From Gammaproteobacteria bacterium (GTDB lineage Bacteria; Pseudomonadota; Gammaproteobacteria; UBA6429; Thiohalophilaceae), in assembly GCA_029880855.1 (NCBI GenBank), contig JAOUNS010000001.1:186001-250000 (forward strand): 64,000 nt of DNA. Direction: 5' to 3'. The translations under genes were made by a program, and so were the position numbers. Each line of letters starts with the position of its first letter. Position 1 is the first letter of the stretch. Positions 16,689-25,863 of this stretch are shown one piece after another. Below the pieces are notes generated by a model. That model made no database searches. It saw only the letters and a program-made list of their open reading frames with translations, and was not told the DNA's origin.

Positions 16689-17726
16689 CTACAGGAAGGC
16701 GTCCTTACTGACCGCCTTGGTTCTCGCTTCGGCCTTGCTCACCACCCCTTTCGCCACCAGGTCGGTTAAACACTGGTCGAGGGTCTGCATGCCCAAACCT
16801 TGCCCGGTCTGAATCGCCGAATACATTTGCGCCACCTTGTCCTCACGGATCAGGTTGCGGATTGCCGGTGTGCCCAGCATGATCTCGTGGGCCGCAACAC
16901 GACCACCGCCGACTTTTTTCATCAGTGTCTGTGAAATCACCGCCCGCAGTGATTCCGATAACATGGAACGCACCATGTCTTTTTCGGCAGCCGGGAACAC
17001 ATCGATAATACGGTCGATGGTCTTGGCCGCTGAGGTGGTATGCAGGGTGCCGAACACCAGGTGGCCGGTTTCCGCCGCCGTCAGGGCCAGTCGAATGGTC
17101 TCCAGATCACGCATTTCCCCCACCAGAATAATGTCCGGGTCCTCGCGCAAGGCTGAGCGCAGGGCCTCACTGAAACCCAGGGTATGACGATGGACTTCAC
17201 GCTGGTTGACCAGACACTTTTTACTCTCATGCACAAATTCGATCGGATCCTCGATGGTCAGGATGTGCGCGTACTCGTTGCTGTTTTTGTAATCCAGCAT
17301 TCCCGCCAGGGTGGTCGATTTACCCGAACCGGTCGGCCCGGTGACCAGCACCAGCCCACGGGGGTGATCCGAGATATCCTTAAAAATGGGGGGTGCACCC
17401 AGCTCTTCCAGAGACAGGATCACCGACGGAATGATACGAAATACCGCCCCGGCGCCGCGGTGGTGGTTAAAGGCGTTAACACGAAACCGGGCCAGATTGG
17501 GGATCTCAAAAGAAAAATCATTTTCATAGAATTCTTCGAAGTCCTTGCGTTGCCGGTCATTCATGATGTCATAGACGAGGCCGTGTACGGTTTTGTGATC
17601 CAGCGGCGGGACATTGATACGGCGGATATCACCATCGACCCGAATCATCGGCGGCAGGCCGGATGACAAATGCAGGTCTGAGGCATGATTTTTGACGGTA
17701 AAGGCCAGAAGTTCGGTAATATCCAT
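16689..17726 (-). CDS. pilT: Type IV pilus retraction ATPase PilT
   Basis: PilT is a hexameric ATPase that depolymerises type IV pili and powers twitching and DNA uptake. The 345-residue product has Walker A GPTGSGKST at 130-138, the Asp box HILTIEDPIEFVH, Walker B DIILVGEMRDLETIRLALTA, the His box FGTLHTTSAAKTID and the C-terminal AIRNLIREDK motif needed for retraction. It is divergent from yggS. The shared region of about 125 bases is AT-rich and should hold both promoters. Other pilus genes are absent from the window, as is common for this locus. Confidence 0.96.
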   Translation of the reverse strand: MDITELLAFTVKNHASDLHLSSGLPPMIRVDGDIRRINVPPLDHKTVHGLVYDIMNDRQRKDFEEFYENDFSFEIPNLARFRVNAFNHHRGAGAVFRIIPSVILSLEELGAPPIFKDISDHPRGLVLVTGPTGSGKSTTLAGMLDYKNSNEYAHILTIEDPIEFVHESKKCLVNQREVHRHTLGFSEALRSALREDPDIILVGEMRDLETIRLALTAAETGHLVFGTLHTTSAAKTIDRIIDVFPAAEKDMVRSMLSESLRAVISQTLMKKVGGGRVAAHEIMLGTPAIRNLIREDKVAQMYSAIQTGQGLGMQTLDQCLTDLVAKGVVSKAEARTKAVSKDAFL

Positions 17727-17850
17727 GCAATCGTTTCCAGAACGGTTAATCTATCATTATTGTTATAAGTATCATGCAAAGAAATATCGGAAACCATCCG
17801 ACTTTCCTGAACATGTTTTTAAGGTAACTCCAGTCAACAAAATAGGCAAG

Positions 17851-18546
17851 ATGAAAACCCTTACTGAACGTATTAATGCGATACGTGCACGTATCAGCGA
17901 ACTCGAACAACAATACGGGCGCGATCCGGGCTCCGTCATGCTGTTGGCGGTCAGCAAAACCCGCCCTGTCGCCGAGATCCGTGCGGCAATGCAAACCGGC
18001 CAGCGCGATTTTGGCGAAAACTACCTGCAGGATGCCCTGCCCAAAATCGCAGCCCTGTCCGACCAGGGTCTGTGCTGGCATTTCATCGGTCCCATCCAGT
18101 CCAATAAAACCCGCGATATCGCCGCGCACTTTGACTGGGTGCACAGTGTGGATCGTCTCAAGGTCGCCCAACGACTCAATGATCATCGACCTGCCGGTAC
18201 ACCACCACTGAACATTTGCCTGCAGGTGAATATCTCCCATGATCCCAATAAATCCGGTGTCATGCCCGCCGATGCCCTCGCCCTGGCCAAACAACTGGTG
18301 GAATTTCCCGCCCTGCGACTGCGCGGTCTGATGACCATTCCGGTCCATACTGAAACGTTGGCAGAACAACGCGCCATCTTTCGCGCCTTGCATGAACTGG
18401 CCGAAACGATCCGCCAGGCCGGTATCGCCATGGACACACTTTCCATGGGTATGACCGAGGATATGGAAGCCGCAATCGCTGAAGGGGCAACCATGGTCAG
18501 AATTGGCACCGCGATCTTCGGTTCGCGTTCAGCCCATAACGAATAA
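17851..18546 (+). CDS. yggS: PLP homeostasis protein YggS/PROSC
   Basis: YggS binds pyridoxal phosphate without known enzyme activity and keeps cellular PLP and amino-acid pools in balance. The product has 231 residues from the ATG at 17851. The PLP Lys lies in LLAVSKTRP (near residue 36), with GENYLQD, WHFIGPIQSNKTR and the C-terminal LSMGMTEDMEAAI...VRIGTAIFG phosphate-binding loop. Longer upstream frames contain no family sequence and were dropped. The order yggS-proC-yggT-yggU is conserved across gammaproteobacteria. Confidence 0.95.
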   Translation: MKTLTERINAIRARISELEQQYGRDPGSVMLLAVSKTRPVAEIRAAMQTGQRDFGENYLQDALPKIAALSDQGLCWHFIGPIQSNKTRDIAAHFDWVHSVDRLKVAQRLNDHRPAGTPPLNICLQVNISHDPNKSGVMPADALALAKQLVEFPALRLRGLMTIPVHTETLAEQRAIFRALHELAETIRQAGIAMDTLSMGMTEDMEAAIAEGATMVRIGTAIFGSRSAHNE

Positions 18547-18604
18547 CAGATTTATTGATCTGTCGACTTGTCACTCTGCATGCTGATCCTGTACTTTAAA
18601 CCTT

Positions 18605-19420
18605 ATGATGAAAGCAACGATTGGATTTATTGGCGGCGGTAACATGGCGCGCAGTCTGATCGGCGGCCTGCTGACCAGCGGGATCGCCGCGGAGCAGATC
18701 CATGTCGCCGAACCTGACGATCAATTGCGCCAGCAATTGCATATCGATTTCGGTGTTCACACCGGCACAGATAACACCGCCATTGCTGATCAGTGTGATG
18801 TGATTGTGCTGGCGGTCAAACCCCAGATGATGAAAACCGTGGTCAGCACGCTGGGTGATGTCAGCGAAAAATTATTGATCAGCATCGCTGCCGGGATTGA
18901 GATCAAGGCCATTGAAAAATGGCTGGGCGGCACCGCCGCCATCGTGCGCACCATGCCCAACACCCCGGCGCTGGTGAAAAGCGGCGCCACCGGCCTGTAT
19001 GCCAACAGTGCCGTCAGTGAAACCCAAAAAGAGACCGCGGAATCGATCCTGCGTGCGGTCGGCCTGACCCTCTGGGTTGCCGATGAAGCCCTGCTGGATG
19101 CAGTCACCGCCCTCTCCGGCAGCGGTCCCGCCTACTTCTTTCTGGTGATGGAAGCCATGGAAGAGGCCGGTATCCGGCTCGGCCTGCAACCGGAAGAGGC
19201 CCGCCTGCTGGCCGTGCAAACGGCCTTCGGGGCGTCTAAACTGGCATTGGAAAGCGCGGAAGATCCGGCCACCCTGCGTAAACGTGTCACCTCGCCCGGC
19301 GGGACCACCGAACAGGCGATAGGTGTGTTACAGGAAAACCGGCTGCAAAAAATCTTTGAACAAGCCATGACTGCGGCGCGGGATCGCGCCCGGGAACTGG
19401 CGGAACAATTGGGAAGCTAA
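18605..19420 (+). CDS. proC: Pyrroline-5-carboxylate reductase
   Basis: ProC catalyses the last step of proline synthesis, reducing pyrroline-5-carboxylate with NAD(P)H. The 271-residue product opens with the dinucleotide-binding IGFIGGGNMARSLIGG and contains VRTMPNTPALV and the family signature around LSGSGPAYFFLVMEAM. TTGTCA (18568-18573) and TGTACT (18590-18595), 16 bases apart, could be a promoter; the transcript would then have almost no leader. ATG codons at 18605 and 18608 are equally possible. It is followed after six bases by yggT. Confidence 0.95.
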   Translation: MMKATIGFIGGGNMARSLIGGLLTSGIAAEQIHVAEPDDQLRQQLHIDFGVHTGTDNTAIADQCDVIVLAVKPQMMKTVVSTLGDVSEKLLISIAAGIEIKAIEKWLGGTAAIVRTMPNTPALVKSGATGLYANSAVSETQKETAESILRAVGLTLWVADEALLDAVTALSGSGPAYFFLVMEAMEEAGIRLGLQPEEARLLAVQTAFGASKLALESAEDPATLRKRVTSPGGTTEQAIGVLQENRLQKIFEQAMTAARDRARELAEQLGS

Positions 19421-19426
19421 AATCTT

Positions 19427-20023
19427 ATGGGTGGAAACTACCTGGGTAATGCCGGCCACTTTTTAATTGAAACACTGTTCGGACTTTATATCCTCACCGT
19501 CATGCTGCGCTTTCTGCTGCAGCTGGTGCGTGCCGATTTCTACAACCCCGTCTCGCAGTTTCTGGTCAAGGTCACCAATCCACCACTGATCCCGTTGCGC
19601 AAGATCATCCCCGGCATCGGCGGCATTGACTGGGCATCGGTATTATTGATGTTTGGACTGAAACTGGGTGAACTGGTGCTGCGCGGACTCCTGCCCAAGT
19701 CATCCATTCCCCCCATGCCCGGTATTTTTGTTATCGCCTCGGCCGGCTTGTTGTCCCTGCTGGTCAATGTGTTTCTGTTCAGTATTCTAATCCAGGTTGT
19801 CATCAGCTGGATCAGCCCTGGTGGTTATAATCCCATGGTCGGCCTGCTGCAGCAGTTAACCGAACCACTGCTGCGCCCGGCCAGACGCCTGATCCCGCCG
19901 ATATCGGGTCTGGATCTCTCCCCCATGGCGGTGATCATTGTTTTATATCTGATCCTCATGCTGGTGGTGCAGCCCATCCATGATCTGGGTGTCCACATGG
20001 CCTTTTACGCCACACCCCAGTAA
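19427..20023 (+). CDS. yggT: YggT family membrane protein
   Basis: The 198-residue integral membrane protein consists of two homologous halves, each with a pair of helices and the family motif: YNPVSQFLVKVTNPPLIPLR in the first and YNPMVGLLQQLTEPLLRPAR in the second, each followed by PxxxGxD. YggT proteins are linked to cell-division or osmotic-shock functions in some bacteria and CCB3-type assembly in plastids; its role here is not defined. It sits between proC and yggU with very short gaps, so all three are likely co-transcribed. Confidence 0.9.
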   Translation: MGGNYLGNAGHFLIETLFGLYILTVMLRFLLQLVRADFYNPVSQFLVKVTNPPLIPLRKIIPGIGGIDWASVLLMFGLKLGELVLRGLLPKSSIPPMPGIFVIASAGLLSLLVNVFLFSILIQVVISWISPGGYNPMVGLLQQLTEPLLRPARRLIPPISGLDLSPMAVIIVLYLILMLVVQPIHDLGVHMAFYATPQ

Positions 20024-20030
20024 CAGCGGA

Positions 20031-20321
20031 ATGCCGGGTTCGGACTGTTTTACCTGGCAGGACGATACTCTGCTGCTCTCGGTCTATATCCAGCCTCGCG
20101 CAAGTCGCGACGAAATCGTCGGTCTGCATGACAACGCACTCAAAATCCGTATCACCGCACCACCGGTGGACGGCAAGGCCAACGCCCATCTGGGTAAATT
20201 TCTTGCCCGCAGTTTTGGCGTCAAACAAAACCAGGTGGAATTGCTGTCCGGTGCGACCGGCCGCCACAAGCGTTTTGCCATTCATCAACCCGCCAAACTG
20301 CCCCCGCTCCTGACTGATTGA
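20031..20321 (+). CDS. yggU: DUF167 family protein YggU
   Basis: This small protein has 96 residues from the ATG at 20031, seven bases after the yggT stop. Earlier starts overlap yggT and lack family sequence. It has the DUF167 core LLLSVYIQPRASRDEIVGLHD, ITAPPVDGKANAHLGKFLA and VELLSGATGRHKRFAI. These are compact alpha/beta proteins of unknown biochemical role, nearly always encoded next to yggT. The conserved PVDGKAN is intact. Confidence 0.9.
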   Translation: MPGSDCFTWQDDTLLLSVYIQPRASRDEIVGLHDNALKIRITAPPVDGKANAHLGKFLARSFGVKQNQVELLSGATGRHKRFAIHQPAKLPPLLTD

Positions 20322-20505
20322 TTTCCAAGCTGTTTTGTGACCTCGTGCGACTCATTGGTGAGGCCGGCCGGCCTATAATCCCGTAAAGTTGCCGGTTTCA
20401 TCGGTGAATAAACCGCAAATCAACCGCATTCGGCTGCGGCGCTATCCCCGGCATGAATATTCGTTATATCATTACGGTTTTTTTTGGAACACAACCAACA
20501 AGATC

Positions 20506-22461
20506 ATGATCGGCTACGGATTTACCGAACAAATGCACGCCTTTGGTCGATGGAAGACCGACCTGATGTCGGCCGTCGAACGCTATCGCAAATGGCTGGA
20601 GCAAAACAACATGATCGGTCCGGAGACCGAGTTGCGTCTGTTCGAGATGATCGAAAGCCTGAAAAATGATCAACTCAATATCGCCTTCGTGGCGGAATTC
20701 GCCCGCGGCAAAACCGAGCTGATCAACACCATTTTCTTCTCCGAGTTTGGCATGCGCCTGCTGCCCTCGGAGCCGGGTCGCACCACCATGTGTCCCACCG
20801 AACTGTTCTATGACCGCACCTTCCAGAAAAGCTACCTGCGCCTGCTGCCCATCGAAACCCGGCTGGAAGATGCAAGTATCCAGGAATTGAAAAAGCGTGC
20901 CTCCAACTGGACCACCATCATCCTCGACACCCGCTCACCGGAAAAAATGGCGGAAGTCTTTATGGAAGTGGTGCGGACCAAGCGGGTCACCACCGAAGAG
21001 GCCCTGCGCCTGGGTTTGTATGATCCCGTCCAGGATGCCGACAAGACCCGCAACGAAGGGTATGTGGATATCCCCAAATGGCGGCACGCCCTGATCAGTT
21101 TTCCCCACCCCATGTTGATGGAGGGGCTGTCCATTCTGGATACCCCCGGTCTCAATGCGCTGGGTTCCGAACCGGAGCTGACCCTGAGTATGTTACCCTC
21201 GGCCCAGGCAGTGATCTTTGTCCTGGCTGCTGACAGCGGTGTCACCAAGTCGGATATGGAGATGTGGGACCACCATGTCCAGGCCCTGACCGGTGATGCC
21301 CGCCACGGCCGTATCGTGGTGTTGAACAAGGTGGATACCCTGTGGGACGAATTAAAAAGTGATGAGGCAATTGCCGAGACGATTCGCAATCAGTGCCTCT
21401 CGGCAGCCAATCAGTTACAGGTGGACGTGAACAATGTGGTGCCGGTCTCGGCCCAAAAAGGGCTGGTGGGCAAGGTCCGTCAGGATTTGGCGCTGGAAAA
21501 GCGCAGTAACATTCAGGCCCTGGAAGACCTGCTGGCCAAGGATATCCTGCCCAAGAAACAGATCATCCTGCGTGAGAATGTGCTCTCCGAAATCGGCAAT
21601 ATGGTCAATGAGTCACGCTCAATCATCGTCGGGCGTCTGAATGAGGCCAACAAACAGATCAAGGAACTGCAAAACCTCAGCGGCAAGAACCAGGATGTCA
21701 TTCACCATCTGCTGCAAAAAACCCGTGAAGAACAGGTCATCTATCACAAAAGCCTGGAGAATTTCCAAATCAGCAAGAAGATCTTCGAATCGGAACACAA
21801 AACCCTGCTCGGTTTGCTCAGTCTGGATGAACTGGATCGCCTGATGGATGACACCCGCAAGCAGATGGCCGGGACCTGGACCACCATGGGTTTGAAAAAC
21901 AGCATGCGGGATCTGTTTAATTTGATGAACCAGAAGGTGATGGAGATTTCCAAACAGGTCAACAAGACCAACACCCTGCTGCAACGGATTTACAAGAAGT
22001 TCAACGAAGAGCACAAGCTGGGCGAGGCGCGTCCCAGACTGTTTTCCATGAGCAAGTACAAACTGGAAATGGAGCGCCTGCATCGTGAAGCCGAGGCCTA
22101 TCGCAAGAGCCCTCTCACCACCATGACGGAACAGAGTTTTGTCATTAAAAAATTCTTCATCTCCCTGGCCAGTCAGGCCCGCTCCACCTTCTACCAGGCA
22201 AATGCAGAAGTGGAAAACTGGCAAAAGCTTGCACTTCACTCGCTGGTGTCACGTCTCAAGGAACACAAGGACCAGATGAAAAAACGGCTGGACAGCCTGC
22301 GCCGGATCAGTGAATCCCGCGAATTGCTCCAGGAACGGATCGATGAACTGGATGCCAATGCAGAAATACTGAATACACAATTGGCCGACATCAATATGTT
22401 GATCGAAACCGTCAACCGCCCTCTGGATGCCTTTCTGGACGACGAAAAAAGCGCCGCCTGA
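20506..22461 (+). CDS. Dynamin-like GTPase family protein
   Basis: The 651-residue product is taken from the ATG at 20506, since upstream residues are basic and look non-coding. The GTPase domain carries G1 AEFARGKTEL (GKT at 68-70, with the usual first Gly replaced by Ala), G3 DTPG at 212-215 and G4 NKVD at 274-277. The last 350 residues are long amphipathic helices with coiled-coil character (KQIKELQNLSGKNQ..., LDSLRRISESRELLQERIDEL), as in bacterial dynamin-like proteins that remodel membranes. No transmembrane segment is evident. It follows yggU after about 185 bases containing a lone TATAAT. Its precise role is unknown. Confidence 0.8.
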   Translation: MIGYGFTEQMHAFGRWKTDLMSAVERYRKWLEQNNMIGPETELRLFEMIESLKNDQLNIAFVAEFARGKTELINTIFFSEFGMRLLPSEPGRTTMCPTELFYDRTFQKSYLRLLPIETRLEDASIQELKKRASNWTTIILDTRSPEKMAEVFMEVVRTKRVTTEEALRLGLYDPVQDADKTRNEGYVDIPKWRHALISFPHPMLMEGLSILDTPGLNALGSEPELTLSMLPSAQAVIFVLAADSGVTKSDMEMWDHHVQALTGDARHGRIVVLNKVDTLWDELKSDEAIAETIRNQCLSAANQLQVDVNNVVPVSAQKGLVGKVRQDLALEKRSNIQALEDLLAKDILPKKQIILRENVLSEIGNMVNESRSIIVGRLNEANKQIKELQNLSGKNQDVIHHLLQKTREEQVIYHKSLENFQISKKIFESEHKTLLGLLSLDELDRLMDDTRKQMAGTWTTMGLKNSMRDLFNLMNQKVMEISKQVNKTNTLLQRIYKKFNEEHKLGEARPRLFSMSKYKLEMERLHREAEAYRKSPLTTMTEQSFVIKKFFISLASQARSTFYQANAEVENWQKLALHSLVSRLKEHKDQMKKRLDSLRRISESRELLQERIDELDANAEILNTQLADINMLIETVNRPLDAFLDDEKSAA

Positions 22462-22598
22462 TTTGCTTTTTTGCACTATATTGGTGCGACATTCCTCTCA
22501 GTCATGTATTCGGATTTTATTTCCCGCACAAAATCACTGATAATGTTTGCTTAACGGTAACAGGGCAGTTCCGACCAAATAATAACCAGGGGTAGAAA

Positions 22599-23438
22599 AT
22601 GATGACCATGTCACTAACCCGAACCATTTGTATCGCCTTGCTGATACTCTGCGTGCTGACCGGCACTGCCGGCGCCGCCTCGAAAACGCTCACTGATGAC
22701 AAACTGGTGTTTGGCATATTACCGTCACGCAGTACTGTCAATATGTTTAAGCGTTTTGCGCCCCTGCGCGATTATCTCAGTAAAGAATTGCATCGCACTG
22801 TCATCTTCGAAACCGCACCGGACTATGACATCTTCCTGCAGCGCTCCAAACAGCGCAAATATGACTTCATACTTACCGCACCACATTTTGCGCTCATGAC
22901 CCTCGATACCGGTAAATATGAAGTCAGTGCAACCTACCAGGAACCGCTGTCCGCCGTCCTGCTGGTGCATAAACAGAGTGACATCATGCAACTCAATGAT
23001 CTGGTGAACAGATCGATAGCCACACCGCCGCAACAGGCCATTATCACCATGGCCGGTAAATTCTATCTGGATAACGCCAACCTGCCCGGCCGGCCGCAAT
23101 ACATCCTGACCCGGACCCACTCAGCCAGCCTGCACGCCATGTTGTCCAAAGAAACCGATGCCGCCATCGTCTCGTCCAATGTCTCACGACACGCCATCAA
23201 CAAAAAAATGCCTGTTCGCATCCTCAGCCAGTCGCCGGAGATCCCCGGGATGGCCCTGCTGGTTGCCGGCGACCTGCCCGCCGGCCTGCGTGAGAAATTT
23301 GGCAAATTGCTTATTAATATGCATAAAAATGCCAAGGGTCGCCATATACTTAAACAAATGAATTACCCCGGATATCGCAAGGCGAGTCGCCAGGATTTTG
23401 AACCTGTCCGCCCGCTGCTGGACAAATACTGGAAATAG
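22599..23438 (+). CDS. PhnD-like periplasmic substrate-binding protein
   Basis: The 279-residue protein has a signal peptide (TICIALLILCVLTGTAGAA, cut near residue 27) and the PhnD/phosphonate-binding fold: LVFGILPSRSTVNMFKRFAPL, DYDIFLQRSKQRKYDFILTAPHFA, the hinge region and a C-terminal GRHILKQMNYPGY. No ABC permease or ATPase gene is nearby. It is followed after 22 bases by a GGDEF-EAL enzyme with a periplasmic sensor region, so it more likely serves as the ligand-binding partner of that sensor than as part of an importer. The ligand is unknown. Confidence 0.82.
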   Translation: MMTMSLTRTICIALLILCVLTGTAGAASKTLTDDKLVFGILPSRSTVNMFKRFAPLRDYLSKELHRTVIFETAPDYDIFLQRSKQRKYDFILTAPHFALMTLDTGKYEVSATYQEPLSAVLLVHKQSDIMQLNDLVNRSIATPPQQAIITMAGKFYLDNANLPGRPQYILTRTHSASLHAMLSKETDAAIVSSNVSRHAINKKMPVRILSQSPEIPGMALLVAGDLPAGLREKFGKLLINMHKNAKGRHILKQMNYPGYRKASRQDFEPVRPLLDKYWK

Positions 23439-23460
23439 ACTCCCGGGAAAAATACGCGAC

Positions 23461-25860
23461 ATGCGTTTAAGGCTATCTAATCGACTTATCATCAGTGTTG
23501 TCTTCATCCAGGCCATTATGTTGGGCATCCTGGTGTGGAACAGTGTCAGACAGTTTAACGACAGTCACGCCAAACTGTTGCAGCAATACGCCAGAGAAAA
23601 AAGCACCCTGCTGGCAACCTTTCTCGGACCTGCACTGGCGGCCAATGATCGCGCCACCGTACTGGATCTGCTGGGACTGCTGCATGAAACCCAGAATCAG
23701 ACCTATATCGTTATATATAACCATAATTACCAATTGGTCGGCACGATCGGCAATACCCAAACCCTGCACAAATCAACGGGCAAGGTCATCTATCGTGATG
23801 AGAGCTTTGAAGAGGCCAAATCAGACGGCGTGATCGACATCAAACGTGATATTTATCTGGCCGGACAGTTGATCGGCACCCTGTACGTCGGTTACCCCAT
23901 TCGACAGGTCAACGAACTTGCGTTGAACACCCGTATTCAAAACTCCATTATTGCCCTGATTGCCATTACCCTTTCGACCATTATTACGGTTTTGATCGGC
24001 CTGTTCCTGACCCGCAGCCTGCGCCGTCTGGAAGAAGGCGCTGTGGCGCTCAAGGAGGGCAACCTTGCACACCGTATTGATATTGATTCACACGATGAAA
24101 TCGGTGACGTGGCCAGATCGTTTAATACCATGGCGCAACATCTGGAGAGCACCCAGCGCTCCCTGCAACTGGAACATTCCGCACTGGAGCTGGAGACACG
24201 GCGCATGGAGACCCTGCTCAATGGTGTCAATGCCGTGGTGTTTGAAGCCACCCCTTACGACCGTCGCTTCACCTATGTCAGTCAGGAAGCGGAGAACCTG
24301 TTGGGTTATAAAAGTGAAGAGTGGCTGGAAGCCAATTTCTGGAAACTGCATTTACACCCCGATGACTGGGGCTGGTCAGACCATGTCATCAAACAGCAGA
24401 TGGAACAACGCGGTGATTTCACCATCGATTTTCGCATGTTGCATCACAGCGGTGATTACCTCTGGGTACGCAGCATCCACAGTATGGAAGAATATAACGG
24501 CGGTATTATCAGCCGCGGCCTGCTGATCGATATCAATGAGCAGAAAAAGACTGAAGAGCGCATTATCTATCTGGCGGATCATGATGCCCTGACCGGGTTA
24601 TATAACCGGCGGCGTTTTCAGGAAGAAATCGATCACCAGATCGCCTATGCCCGCCGTTTTGAACAACCGGGTGCGCTGTTGTTTGTCGACCTGGATCAAT
24701 TCAAGTATATCAATGACACCTTCGGTCACCAGGCCGGTGATGAATGTCTGCTGACCGTCTCGCGCTGCCTGTCCGAAAGTCTGCGCAGTATCGATATTCT
24801 CGGTCGACTGGGTGGTGATGAGTTCGGCGTCATCCTGCCGCACACCAATGCGGAGGACGCGCAAAAGGTCTCCCGCCACCTGCTGGAAAAGCTGGGTCAC
24901 GAAACCCTGTTGGCCCAGGGTATGACTGCACCAATCAGCGCCAGTATCGGTATCGCGGTTTATCCGGATCACGGCATTACGCCCAGCGAATTACTGGCCA
25001 AGGCCGATGCCGCCATGTATGCCGCCAAACGTCAGGGTCGCAACCAGTATCATCTGTACATGCATGATGATGAAACCCTGTTACAGATGAAAGCCAAGGT
25101 GCATTGGGAAGATAAAATCCACCGCGCCCTGTCAGATGATCGCTTCTTGCTGCAGTACCAGCCCATCGTTGATTTACAAACCCGTGAAGCGATCCATTAT
25201 GAGGTGCTGTTGCGTCTGGAGGATGAGGATGGCAATTATATCTATCCCCACGCCTTTCTTGATACCGCCGAACACTTCGGCCTGATCCTGGAGATTGACA
25301 AATGGGTGATGCGCAACGCCATTCGTATCCAGGGTGAAAGTGTCCTGCAGGGCAGGCCCCTGACCCTGGCCATCAACATCTCCGGGCGCAGTTTCGGAAA
25401 CTCGGAATTACTCAAGGTACTGCGCGACGCCCTGGTCAAATACAACGCCAACCCGGAAAACCTGATCTTTGAGGTAACAGAAACCGCCGCGCTGGAAAAC
25501 TTTACCCGTGCCAGAAGCTTTATTGAATCCTTGCGCAGTATGGGCTGTCGGTTTGCGCTGGATGATTTTGGCGTGGGTTACTCTTCGTTTAATTACCTGC
25601 GCAACCTGCCGGTGGACATGATCAAAATCGATGGCAGCTTTGTGCGCAACCTGCACCTGAACCAGTTTGATCGGATCATCGTCAAGGCCATCAGTGATGT
25701 CTCTGACGGGCTGGCCGTGATGACCATCGCCGAGTTTGTGGAAAATGAAGAGATCAGAAATCTGCTGCTGGACCTCGGTATACGTTATGGTCAGGGTTAT
25801 CATCTCGCCATGCCGGATGAATTGCTGGCTGACGGACCGATAATCGCCGCCAAGACCTGA
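23461..25860 (+). CDS. Membrane HAMP-PAS-GGDEF-EAL cyclic-di-GMP enzyme
   Basis: The 799-residue product starts at the ATG at 23461. Layout: TM at 9-27; periplasmic domain about 28-160; TM at 162-184; HAMP about 185-238; PAS about 252-362; GGDEF domain about 368-535; EAL domain about 545-795. GGDEF is intact at 451-455, with an RxxD inhibitory site at 442-445 at the canonical spacing. The EAL domain has E581 (EVL), N639, E671, D701-D702, K722, E758 and Q778, so both synthesis and breakdown of c-di-GMP look possible. It stands 22 bases after the PhnD-like gene, which probably supplies its periplasmic input. Confidence 0.93.
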   Translation: MRLRLSNRLIISVVFIQAIMLGILVWNSVRQFNDSHAKLLQQYAREKSTLLATFLGPALAANDRATVLDLLGLLHETQNQTYIVIYNHNYQLVGTIGNTQTLHKSTGKVIYRDESFEEAKSDGVIDIKRDIYLAGQLIGTLYVGYPIRQVNELALNTRIQNSIIALIAITLSTIITVLIGLFLTRSLRRLEEGAVALKEGNLAHRIDIDSHDEIGDVARSFNTMAQHLESTQRSLQLEHSALELETRRMETLLNGVNAVVFEATPYDRRFTYVSQEAENLLGYKSEEWLEANFWKLHLHPDDWGWSDHVIKQQMEQRGDFTIDFRMLHHSGDYLWVRSIHSMEEYNGGIISRGLLIDINEQKKTEERIIYLADHDALTGLYNRRRFQEEIDHQIAYARRFEQPGALLFVDLDQFKYINDTFGHQAGDECLLTVSRCLSESLRSIDILGRLGGDEFGVILPHTNAEDAQKVSRHLLEKLGHETLLAQGMTAPISASIGIAVYPDHGITPSELLAKADAAMYAAKRQGRNQYHLYMHDDETLLQMKAKVHWEDKIHRALSDDRFLLQYQPIVDLQTREAIHYEVLLRLEDEDGNYIYPHAFLDTAEHFGLILEIDKWVMRNAIRIQGESVLQGRPLTLAINISGRSFGNSELLKVLRDALVKYNANPENLIFEVTETAALENFTRARSFIESLRSMGCRFALDDFGVGYSSFNYLRNLPVDMIKIDGSFVRNLHLNQFDRIIVKAISDVSDGLAVMTIAEFVENEEIRNLLLDLGIRYGQGYHLAMPDELLADGPIIAAKT

Positions 25861-25863
25861 GTC

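Noticed and set aside
20374-20379. TATAAT before the dynamin-like gene as a full promoter
   Set aside because: No acceptable -35 hexamer occurs 15-19 bases upstream; the surrounding GGCCGGCCGGCC is only a GC-rich palindrome.
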